DNA from: Rhizobiaceae bacterium | GTDB lineage: Bacteria; Pseudomonadota; Alphaproteobacteria; Rhizobiales; Rhizobiaceae | DNA: 10,307 nt | Direction: 5' to 3' | NCBI GenBank assembly: GCA_004299545.1 | Contig: SCRB01000255.1 | Location: forward strand, 1-10,307 | Shown here: piece after piece, positions 1 through 6,768 of the stretch | Layout of the letters: the number at the start of each line of letters is the position of its first letter | How positions within the stretch are numbered: the first letter of the stretch is position 1 | Notes under the pieces: model-generated | What the model was told of the DNA's origin: nothing | The model's input: the letters and a program-made list of their open reading frames with translations, nothing else | The model's database searches: none | Translations under genes and position numbers: made by a program

Positions 1-690
1 GATCCGTTTCTCGCCCCTCCCCGCCTCCACGCACGGCAATCGGAGCGGGAAAGTGCCCGCGGCGCGCCTTCACGGCCGGTCATGTCGTCTGGACCTCCGC
101 AGGCGTTGCCGGCCGGTCGTCCGGCCGACGGTCTCCTACGCGCCATCGCCGATGCGGCCGGCATCGCGCCGGAAATCCTGTTCGCGCGTGATGCACGGGA
201 CGTGGCATCGGAAATCGGCACCATATTGCGCTTGCTGGCGGAAGGGTTGCCGGCCTTGTTGAGGGCGCGCGCCGCGGCGAAGAGCATGGTCAAAAACCCC
301 CATCGCACGATGATCGGCGGGGCCGACAACAACCCGCTCAAATTCGTGCCTTCGCCGGAGGAGGCGCTGGAGATCATGTTTTCGCGGCGCAGGCCCGGCT
401 ATATGGACGCGGCGCGCAGCGTGGAGGATGCGTTCCACGATCTCAAGACGCATGAAATCGCAACCTATGCTGCCATGCAGACGGCGCTGGCGCGGCTGCT
501 CGAGGATATTTCGCCCCATACGATCGAGAACAAGCTGGCACCCTCCACCTTCATGTCGAAGAAGGCGCGCGCCTGGGATGCCCTTCTGGCGGCTTGGTCC
601 GCTCGCGAGGAGGTCCACGAAAACGGCATGCTCGACGTGTTCCTCGCCTATTTCAGCGAAGCCTACGCCGACGCCTCCAGGGAACGGTAG
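1..690 (+). CDS. tagH: T6SS FHA-domain scaffold protein TagH (Fha/ImpI), C-terminal part
   Basis: The frame is open from the first base of the window to a TAG at 688-690, giving 229 residues. The N-terminus, where the phosphothreonine-binding FHA domain would lie, is outside the window. What is visible is the TagH C-terminal domain: an ARDVASEIGTILRLLAEGLP helix, then TMIGGADNNPLKF at 308-345, a PSPEEALEIMF stretch, a helical EDAFHDLKTHE segment and MSKKARAWDALL near the end. The NNPLKF and DDLK/HDLK-type blocks are the family hallmark. The family acts in the cytoplasm, where FHA binding to a phosphorylated partner promotes assembly of the T6SS membrane complex. The first visible residues are Pro/Ala/Arg-rich, consistent with a linker between the FHA and C-terminal domains. 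The nearby PpkA/PppA pair and TssL support a role in phosphorylation-dependent control. Confidence in the family is high. The FHA domain itself is inferred. Confidence 0.9.
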   Translation, partial: DPFLAPPRLHARQSERESARGAPSRPVMSSGPPQALPAGRPADGLLRAIADAAGIAPEILFARDARDVASEIGTILRLLAEGLPALLRARAAAKSMVKNPHRTMIGGADNNPLKFVPSPEEALEIMFSRRRPGYMDAARSVEDAFHDLKTHEIATYAAMQTALARLLEDISPHTIENKLAPSTFMSKKARAWDALLAAWSAREEVHENGMLDVFLAYFSEAYADASRER

Positions 691-697
691 CGCGCTA

Positions 698-727
698 TTG
701 GCGCATATCGGCTGTCGCTTGTATATT
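698..727 (+). promoter_or_regulatory. Possible sigma70-type promoter upstream of tssL
   Basis: The 141 bp gap between tagH and tssL contains TTGGCG (698-703) and TATATT (722-727) separated by 18 bp. They match 4 of 6 and 5 of 6 bases of the -35 and -10 consensus. Transcription would start near 734 and leave a leader of about 100 nt before the tssL ATG. The gap is large compared with the overlaps elsewhere in the operon, which makes an internal promoter reasonable. Short matches of this kind occur by chance, so this is a candidate only. Confidence 0.3.
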
Positions 728-831
728 GGCCGTGGTTGCAGTCCTCTAGAGACCGGCTTTTTGCGTCGCGAGAGCGGGAAACGGGGGTCGATGGCGCGAT
801 ACGGCATCATGTCGGCATCAGAAGCATCGAA

Positions 832-2289
832 ATGACCGCGGGGAAGAAATCCCACGGCCCGGACGGTGCGGCCCATTACGGGACTTCCGGCGATGCGCAG
901 GCCCGGCAGGAGGACTCGACCCGGATCAGCGAGGCGGAGGGTACGGTCTTCGCGCCCGCCCTGGCCGACGATCCGTCGGGTGCGCCGGACGCCGTGATCA
1001 TATCAGGGGAACCGTCAGCCGGTTCACCGGCTTCCGCCGAAACGGATGTCCAATTCGGCAGGTTCGGCCGGATTTCCCTGGAAGCCGCTAACCCGTTGCT
1101 CTGTGCCGCCGCTCCCCTGCTGCTCTTCCTCGGCGACCTCGCGGTGATTGCCCCGCGAGGAACGCTGGCCGATCTGCAGCGGCATCTGGGTGAGGCGTTC
1201 GCCGTGACGGACCGCAAAATGACGGAAAGCGGCGCGGACACCGACGATGCCCGTATCGCCAAATACCTGCTTTGCGAGACTGCCGACGACATTGTCGGCA
1301 ACCTGCCGGGCATCGATCGTGCGACCTGGCTCGACGACGGCATGCTGGCGCGGTTCTTCCGCGGCGAGACGGCGGGAACGGGCTTTTACGAAGCGCTGAA
1401 CGCCGTGCTCGCCAGTCCTAAGGCGCATTGCGATCTCGTGGAACTTATCCATGCGTGTCTCGCGCTCGGTTTTCAGGGACAATACCGCTCCCGGCCGGAT
1501 GGAAGAGCTGCACGCGATCGCGTCCGCCGCGATGTCTACGAAACCCTGCGCCATTTCAGGCCGCGGCCGGCAAGGCAGATCTCACCGCGTTGGGAAGGGC
1601 TGGGCGCGACGATGCCGCGGCGGGGCCGCCGTGTTCCGCTCTGGGCGGTCGCAGCCGCCGTTCCGGCGCTTCTGGCCGGATTTTTCCTGGCCGCCCGGGG
1701 GGTGATCGCCGAGCGTGCCAATGTCGCTGTCGAGGAACTCGCGAAAGTCAACCCGCCCGGCCCGGCGATCCTCCATCGCACTACGGTGGTCGCCGCAGCC
1801 CGGCCCGTGCCGGCCGCGAAGGCTTCTCCGCCGCCGCGCGATGCCCAACTGGACCGTATCCGAAACGACCTGCATGCCGCGCTCGCGAACGGAACGCTCG
1901 ACGTGGGGACGAAAGGCGATTTCGTCGTGCTCGAACTGGGCGATGACACGCTTTTCGATCCCGGCACCGCGCGGATCAAGCCGGCATTCGGGCTCCTCGC
2001 CAGAAGTCTTGTCGGCGTGCTCGACAAGGAGGCAGGCCCGATCACCATCGTCGGCTATGCCGACAGCCGGAAGCCGGGAATGACCAGCGCCTTCCGGTCG
2101 AGCTACGATCTTTCCCTCGCCCGCGCCAAAGCGGTAAAGGACATGCTGATCCGGCAGATCGGCGACCCGGCACGGTTGCGGATCGAGGGAAGGGGTGGGC
2201 AGGATTCCATCGTCAACAACAAAACCGCGGAAGGCCGCGCGCGCAATCGCCGGATCGATATACTGATCCGCCGGGAACGGATGCCGTGA
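832..2289 (+). CDS. tssL: T6SS inner-membrane protein TssL (ImpK/DotU family) with C-terminal OmpA-like domain
   Basis: This 485-residue protein is a core subunit of the T6SS membrane complex and works with TssM in the inner membrane. Residues 1-80 are a Ser/Asp/Glu-rich cytoplasmic tail. The DotU domain runs from about 84 to 250, with NPLLCAAAPLLLF at 87 and the family signature LGFQGQYR at 212-219. One membrane helix lies at about 269-290 (PLWAVAAAVPALLAGFF) after a basic RRGRR stop-transfer-like segment. The periplasmic OmpA-like domain spans about 350-485 and has GYADS (Asp411), DLSLARA (Arg431) and NKTAEGRARNRRIDI, the residues expected to bind peptidoglycan diaminopimelate. The only in-frame ATG before the conserved domain is at 832. 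A TTG at 736 would add 32 residues of non-family sequence. The ribosome site is weak (AGAAG at 820-824). Its stop overlaps the tssM start, so the two are probably translationally coupled. Thr30 and Thr38 in the tail are candidate PpkA targets. Confidence 0.93.
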   Translation: MTAGKKSHGPDGAAHYGTSGDAQARQEDSTRISEAEGTVFAPALADDPSGAPDAVIISGEPSAGSPASAETDVQFGRFGRISLEAANPLLCAAAPLLLFLGDLAVIAPRGTLADLQRHLGEAFAVTDRKMTESGADTDDARIAKYLLCETADDIVGNLPGIDRATWLDDGMLARFFRGETAGTGFYEALNAVLASPKAHCDLVELIHACLALGFQGQYRSRPDGRAARDRVRRDVYETLRHFRPRPARQISPRWEGLGATMPRRGRRVPLWAVAAAVPALLAGFFLAARGVIAERANVAVEELAKVNPPGPAILHRTTVVAAARPVPAAKASPPPRDAQLDRIRNDLHAALANGTLDVGTKGDFVVLELGDDTLFDPGTARIKPAFGLLARSLVGVLDKEAGPITIVGYADSRKPGMTSAFRSSYDLSLARAKAVKDMLIRQIGDPARLRIEGRGGQDSIVNNKTAEGRARNRRIDILIRRERMP

Positions 2290-5200
2290 GCGCCGCCGCT
2301 ATCGGATCGGTGCTGACATGGCTGTCGCGCCTTGCCGCCATTGCCGTGCTGACCGGTTTTGGCCTCGCTATCTGGTTCACCGGCCCGATGATCCGCTACG
2401 GCGACGCACGCCCCTTCGCCTCCGAATGGATACGGGCGGCCGTCATTGCCGGAGCGGTCGTCCTCGCCATAAGCCGCGCCGTCCTGCACGAACGGCGGGC
2501 ACGCCGAGCCCAAAAAAAGATCGAGCAGGCGATGGCGCCATCCGAGGCCGACGGCAGCGATGCCGAGTTGCTCGAGGCGCGCATGCGCGAGGTGGTGGCG
2601 ACACTGAAGCAGCGCGGGGCCGGCCGCAATTTCCTCTACGAGCTGCCATGGTACGTAGTCATCGGTCCGCCCGGCGCCGGCAAGACAACGGCCCTCGTGA
2701 ATTCGGGACTGCGCTTCCTGCTGGCGACCGGAGGGGAAGCGGAGGCCGTCGGCGGAGTCGGCGGCACCCGCAACTGCGACTGGTGGTTCACCGGCGAAGC
2801 CGTGTTGATCGACACGGCGGGCCGCTACACGACACAGGACTCCGATGCCAGGGCCGACAGGAAAAGCTGGCTCGCCTTTCTGGCAATCCTGAAGCGATAT
2901 CGCCCACGGCGCCCCGTCAACGGCGCGATCCTCGCCGTCAGCCTCTCGGACCTGATGACGCTGGATGGAAACGAACTGGGGGCGCACGCGGCAGCGATCA
3001 GCAAGCGGCTGGACGAGATCGACGATGCGCTGCGGATCGATTGTCCTGTCTACGTGCTTTTCACAAAGGCGGACCTCATCGCGGGATTCCGGGAATATTT
3101 CGCCGATTTCGACGAGGCGCGGCGGCAAATGGTGTGGGGAACGACCTTCGATCCGATGCCCTCTGCCGGTGACCTGCGCGGCAATGTGATCGACGGTTTC
3201 AAGGCGCTTGCCGCGCGGCTCTCGGCAGAAACGGCCGACCGCATCGAGGAAGAGGCAGACCCCTCGGCCCGACGGGCGATCTTCGGCTTCCCCGCGCAAT
3301 TCGGCCTGCTCGGGGAGCGTGTCGGCGATTATGTCGCGGCCATATTCGACACTCCCGACAGGCAGCGTCCGGCGAAGCTGCGCGGCTTCTACCTTTCGTC
3401 CGGCACGCAGGAAGGCACACCGATCGATCAGTTTCTGGGTACCGTCGGCCGGGACTTCGGCGTCGGCACCGCGGACCGCATGTCGGGTATCGGCAAGAGC
3501 TTTTTCCTTCACGACCTGCTCGCACGCGTGATCTTCCCCGAGGTAACGCTGATTTCCTATGACCGGGCGGCGGAACGGCGTGCCGCAATCGGCCGCATCG
3601 CCTTCATCGGGATCGCCGGCATCGTCCTCGTCGGCATGATCGGCGCGATCGGGCTCGGCTTCCGGGTCAACGGACGAATGATCGGGGCGACGAGGCTAGC
3701 GCTCGATCGCTACCGCGTAGCGGCCGCGCCCCTCCTGTCGAAGCCGGTTGACAAGCCCGACCTGGAGAACGTCGCCTTGCCGCTCGAAATGCTGCGGGAC
3801 CTTCCCGTGGGTTATGCGAGCCGTGGGGCGCCGGTACCCTGGCAGGCCGGCCTGGGCCTCGGCCAGCGCGACGCCCTCCTGTCGGCATCGGAAGAGGCCT
3901 ATCGGCAGGGGCTGGAACGCATGCTTCGGCCGCGCCTCCTGCTCCAGCTCGAAGATGTGATCCGCAAGGAACTGGGCGATCCGATCCGCCTCTACGAGCC
4001 GTTGAAAGTCTATCTCATGCTTGCCGGCGCGGCTCCGAAAACCGACAACGGCCTGATCTTGTCCTGGCTCACGAATGACTGGAAGCGGAACCGGTTTTCC
4101 GGACCGGATAATCGCCAGGGACGGCTGGAACGTGAAGCGCATGTGCGCGCGATGCTCGCGCTCGACGAGGCCCGTGATCCCCTTTACCAGCCCGATGCGG
4201 CGCTTGTCGCGGCCGCTCGTCATTCGCTCGGCCGGCTGTCGCTTGCCGATCGCGCCCAGGCGATCCTCCAGGCGGGACTCGGGAGTGAGCCAATCCCTCC
4301 GTTTTCATTCGGCATGCAGGCGGGGCCGCAGGGAGAACGCGTGTTCGCCGCCGTGGATGGCGCCGACATCGGCCAGATCACCGTTCCGGGCCTTTACACG
4401 CATGACGGCTTCAATCGGCACTACCTGCCAAAACTTGCCAAAGTGGCGCAATCGCTCTCCGACGACCGATGGATGTTTGGAGAGGGCGGCGGGGATTTGG
4501 ATGCGAACGCGGATCTGACGGGACTTGGCTCCGATCTTCTCGATCGTTATGCGGCTGACTTCTCCGCCGCCTGGAACCAGGCGCTTGCCAGATTGAGATT
4601 CCAGCCGCTCGCGTCCGGCAAGCCGCAATACCCGTCGCTTGCGGCGGCGTCATCCACTGGTTCGCCGATCAGACAGCTTTTCCAGGCGATAGCCGACGCG
4701 ACCACGCTCGCCGGCGGGGACGATCCCGATACCTCCGGTTCGGCAGGCAATACGGAGCCGGGAACGCCTGACGACATTTCGAACAGGGAACTGGAAAGCG
4801 GCCTGGCGCGGATCGGGATCACCCTTTCGGCGCGCAAATCGCAAAGCCGCGCAGGCGCGGCACCTGCCGCGTCGGGAGACGTCCTTCCCGGCGCCGCCAT
4901 CGACGCCCGGTTCCGTCCGTTCCGGCTGCTGATGAACGGGCGGCCCGGAGAACGGCCGATCGACGCCCTCATCCGGAATTTCCACGATATATATCAGAGC
5001 CTGCGCGCCGAAGCGGCCGGTACGGAAGAGGGCAGGCAGGCCGATGCCAGCCTGCCGCTTAAGCTGCAGTCACTTCGCCTCAACGCGACGCGCCTGCCCA
5101 AGGTGCTGGCAAACCTTGTCCTCGCGGCAGCCGACCAGTTCGAGGGGAATGCCGCGGAAACATCCCTCGATACGTTGAACGCGACGCTGGCACGGCTGGT

Positions 5201-5864
5201 GACGATGCCGTGCCGCCAGATGCTCGACGATCGCTATCCGTTTACGGCGGGTACCTCCAACGAGGTGTCCCTAAAGGATTTCGCGCGTCTCTTCGCGCCG
5301 GGCGGCATCATCGACGGATATTTCGCCCGAAACCTCGCGCCTTTGGTCGATATGAGCAGTCAGGACTGGGAGTGGCGTCGAGGGACTCGGCGCGGGCGCG
5401 GCTTGTCGGAAACCACCTTGCGACAATTCCGGATGGCGGCGGAAATCCGCGATGCCTTCTTCCGCCAGGGTGAAACCATGCCCGCGATCCGGATCACCAT
5501 CGCACCGGCATCCCTCAATGCCGATGCCGACATGGCATTGCTCAGCATCGACGGGCAGATCGTGACGAGCTACCAGAGCGGCAGTTCGGCGAGCACCGTG
5601 AAGTGGCCGGGAAACGGTTCTCCATCCGCCAATCTCAGCTTCACTCCTTCCATGCCGGGACGACAGTCCGTACTCGGATTCCAGGGCCGATGGGCGTTCC
5701 GCCGCCTGCTGCAGGCCGGTACCCTCACCCCGAACGGCGACGGTGTCGATGCCCGCTTCGTCATCGGTGGCCGCGACGCCTCCTTCACCATACGGACGGA
5801 CCCCCGCCCCGATCCGTTCCTCCTGCCGGCACTGTCCGAATTCAGCTGTCCGTCCGGCTTTTGA
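2286..5864 (+). CDS. tssM: T6SS membrane-complex protein TssM (ImpL/IcmF family)
   Basis: The protein has 1192 residues, full length for TssM. It is the inner-membrane subunit that bridges TssL to the periplasmic and outer-membrane part of the T6SS channel. Two hydrophobic segments near the N-terminus (about 10-32 and 48-63) are followed by a cytoplasmic NTPase domain with Walker A GPPGAGKT at 127-134, DTAG at 176-179 and TKAD at 260-263. A third membrane helix is at about 438-460, after which the large C-terminal part lies in the periplasm. The end carries the IcmF C-terminal signature, including GRQSVLGFQGRWAFRRLL, and closes with FSCPSGF, typical of the family. The intact Walker motif suggests an ATP-using TssM, as shown for Agrobacterium; many TssM proteins lack it. 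The start is a GTG whose TG lies in the tssL stop codon (GTGA overlap). A Ser/Gly/Asp/Pro-rich segment at about 805-875 looks like a lineage-specific insert. Confidence 0.95.
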   Translation: MSAAAIGSVLTWLSRLAAIAVLTGFGLAIWFTGPMIRYGDARPFASEWIRAAVIAGAVVLAISRAVLHERRARRAQKKIEQAMAPSEADGSDAELLEARMREVVATLKQRGAGRNFLYELPWYVVIGPPGAGKTTALVNSGLRFLLATGGEAEAVGGVGGTRNCDWWFTGEAVLIDTAGRYTTQDSDARADRKSWLAFLAILKRYRPRRPVNGAILAVSLSDLMTLDGNELGAHAAAISKRLDEIDDALRIDCPVYVLFTKADLIAGFREYFADFDEARRQMVWGTTFDPMPSAGDLRGNVIDGFKALAARLSAETADRIEEEADPSARRAIFGFPAQFGLLGERVGDYVAAIFDTPDRQRPAKLRGFYLSSGTQEGTPIDQFLGTVGRDFGVGTADRMSGIGKSFFLHDLLARVIFPEVTLISYDRAAERRAAIGRIAFIGIAGIVLVGMIGAIGLGFRVNGRMIGATRLALDRYRVAAAPLLSKPVDKPDLENVALPLEMLRDLPVGYASRGAPVPWQAGLGLGQRDALLSASEEAYRQGLERMLRPRLLLQLEDVIRKELGDPIRLYEPLKVYLMLAGAAPKTDNGLILSWLTNDWKRNRFSGPDNRQGRLEREAHVRAMLALDEARDPLYQPDAALVAAARHSLGRLSLADRAQAILQAGLGSEPIPPFSFGMQAGPQGERVFAAVDGADIGQITVPGLYTHDGFNRHYLPKLAKVAQSLSDDRWMFGEGGGDLDANADLTGLGSDLLDRYAADFSAAWNQALARLRFQPLASGKPQYPSLAAASSTGSPIRQLFQAIADATTLAGGDDPDTSGSAGNTEPGTPDDISNRELESGLARIGITLSARKSQSRAGAAPAASGDVLPGAAIDARFRPFRLLMNGRPGERPIDALIRNFHDIYQSLRAEAAGTEEGRQADASLPLKLQSLRLNATRLPKVLANLVLAAADQFEGNAAETSLDTLNATLARLVTMPCRQMLDDRYPFTAGTSNEVSLKDFARLFAPGGIIDGYFARNLAPLVDMSSQDWEWRRGTRRGRGLSETTLRQFRMAAEIRDAFFRQGETMPAIRITIAPASLNADADMALLSIDGQIVTSYQSGSSASTVKWPGNGSPSANLSFTPSMPGRQSVLGFQGRWAFRRLLQAGTLTPNGDGVDARFVIGGRDASFTIRTDPRPDPFLLPALSEFSCPSGF

Positions 5865-5878
5865 TCCGTCCGCCGGCA

Positions 5879-5902
5879 GTGCGCGGCAGAGCCGCCGCGC
5901 AT
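5879..5902 (+). repeat. Inverted repeat (hairpin) between tssM and pppA
   Basis: TGCGCGGC (5880-5887) and GCCGCGCA (5894-5901) are perfect 8 bp inverted repeats around a 6-nt loop, AGAGCC. A G-U pair at 5879/5902 can extend the stem. It lies 15 bp after the tssM stop and no T-run follows, so it is not a classic intrinsic terminator. It could stabilise the tssM mRNA 3' end, attenuate read-through into pppA, or be a protein-binding palindrome. Confidence 0.5.
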
Positions 5903-5975
5903 ATGGTCTATTGGCGGAGGTTATGGCAGTATGCCGCATGTGAGCAAAACGCGGTTTGCCTGTGCCGATGGCGTC

Positions 5976-5981
5976 AGGAGG
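5976..5981 (+). promoter_or_regulatory. Strong ribosome binding site of pppA
   Basis: A perfect AGGAGG lies 4 bases before a GTG at 5986. It is the only consensus Shine-Dalgarno sequence in front of any gene in this window. It decides the start of pppA against the in-frame TTG at 5956 and ATG at 5968, both upstream of it. Spacing is slightly short but workable. Confidence 0.6.
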
Positions 5982-5985
5982 CAAC

Positions 5986-6768
5986 GTGAACGATGCCACC
6001 CTTCCCTTCGAGAGCTTTGGCATCAGCCACAGGGGCTGTGTCCGCCTGCTCAACGAGGACAGCTTTCTCATGGATCCCGGCGGCGGATTGTGGCTCGTCG
6101 CCGATGGAATGGGTGGCCACGACGCCGGGGAAGTGGCCTCCGCGACCATCGTCGAGCATCTGGCCACGATCGGCGTCGCGCGCTCGGAGCAGGAACTGCT
6201 TGCCCGCTTCGAAGACCGTCTGGCGCGGGCGCATGAAGCCATACGGGACATGGCCAGGGCGCGGGGCATCACCATCGGCTCGACGGTTGCGGCATTGCTC
6301 GCCATGAACGGCAGTTTTGCCTGTTTCTGGTCGGGCGACAGCCGCGTCTACATGGTGCGCGACGGAGGGATTGCACAGATCTCGCGCGATCACACCGAAG
6401 TGCAGGAATTGCTGGACAAAGGGATGATAAGCCCTTCCGAGGCGCGGAACTGGCCACGTCGCAACGTCATCACCCGCGCCGTCGGAGTGGGGGAGGAGAT
6501 CGTGGTCGACTTCCATCAGGGACGCACGGTGCCCGGCGATATCTTCATCCTCAGCACCGACGGCCTGACCGCTCATGTCGAGGAGGCCGAAATCCAGGAA
6601 GCGGTGGCGCGCCATCCGCCCGAGACCGTCTGCGCCAAACTGCTCGAGACGGTGCTGAGCCGCGGCGCGACGGACAATGTCACGATCGTGCTCGTGCGCG
6701 TTTGCGGCCAGTCGCAGCCGATCCTCTCCGAAGCAGGCGCGATAGCGGCTGGACGCGGTGCGCCATGA
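5986..6768 (+). CDS. pppA: T6SS-associated PP2C-type Ser/Thr phosphatase PppA (ImpM-position)
   Basis: This 260-residue cytoplasmic metal-dependent phosphatase should remove phosphate from the targets of the adjacent kinase. The PP2C motifs are complete and in order: RLLNEDS at 20-26, VADGMGGHDAGE at 38-49, SGDSRVY at 116-122, RDHT followed by ITRAVG, STDGLT at 190-195 and DNVTIVLV at 230-237. The metal ligands Asp40, Gly41, Asp118, Asp192 and Asp230 are all present, so it should be active. The start is GTG at 5986, behind a perfect AGGAGG. The length equals a bare PP2C domain. There is no TagF domain at the N-terminus, unlike the TagF-PppA fusion of Agrobacterium. The stop overlaps the ppkA start by 4 bp (ATGA), which ties synthesis of phosphatase to kinase. 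In the family, loss of the phosphatase raises T6SS activity in systems controlled by PpkA. Confidence 0.93.
   Translation: MNDATLPFESFGISHRGCVRLLNEDSFLMDPGGGLWLVADGMGGHDAGEVASATIVEHLATIGVARSEQELLARFEDRLARAHEAIRDMARARGITIGSTVAALLAMNGSFACFWSGDSRVYMVRDGGIAQISRDHTEVQELLDKGMISPSEARNWPRRNVITRAVGVGEEIVVDFHQGRTVPGDIFILSTDGLTAHVEEAEIQEAVARHPPETVCAKLLETVLSRGATDNVTIVLVRVCGQSQPILSEAGAIAAGRGAP

Noticed and set aside
727..740. Sigma54-type promoter (TGGC...TTGCA) upstream of tssL
   Set aside because: The GG and GC elements are 10 bp apart instead of the required 12, and this spacing is strict for sigma54.
743..763. Intrinsic terminator after tagH (CTCTAGAG palindrome and a run of five T)
   Set aside because: The palindrome has no loop and cannot form a useful stem, and the T-run is short and not directly after a GC-rich hairpin.
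736..831. TTG at 736 as an upstream start for tssL
   Set aside because: The extra 32 residues are unlike TssL tails, TTG is a rare start, and ATG at 832 gives a normal protein.
136..876. Open frame of 246 codons on the minus strand opposite tagH and the tagH-tssL gap
   Set aside because: It is antisense to the conserved TagH domain, with low-complexity Arg/Gly/Pro-rich translation and no ribosome site seen.
2103..3512. Open frame of 469 codons on the minus strand opposite tssL/tssM
   Set aside because: It lies wholly opposite well-recognised TssL and TssM coding sequence. Long antisense frames are common in GC-rich genes, and its translation resembles no protein family.
5956..5970. TTG 5956 or ATG 5968 as the start of pppA
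   Set aside because: Both precede a perfect AGGAGG that is correctly placed only for GTG 5986. ATG 5968 remains a weaker alternative.
5271..6305. Open frame of 344 codons on the minus strand across the tssM-pppA junction
   Set aside because: It covers the ends of two clear genes and shows no family features; treated as a shadow.
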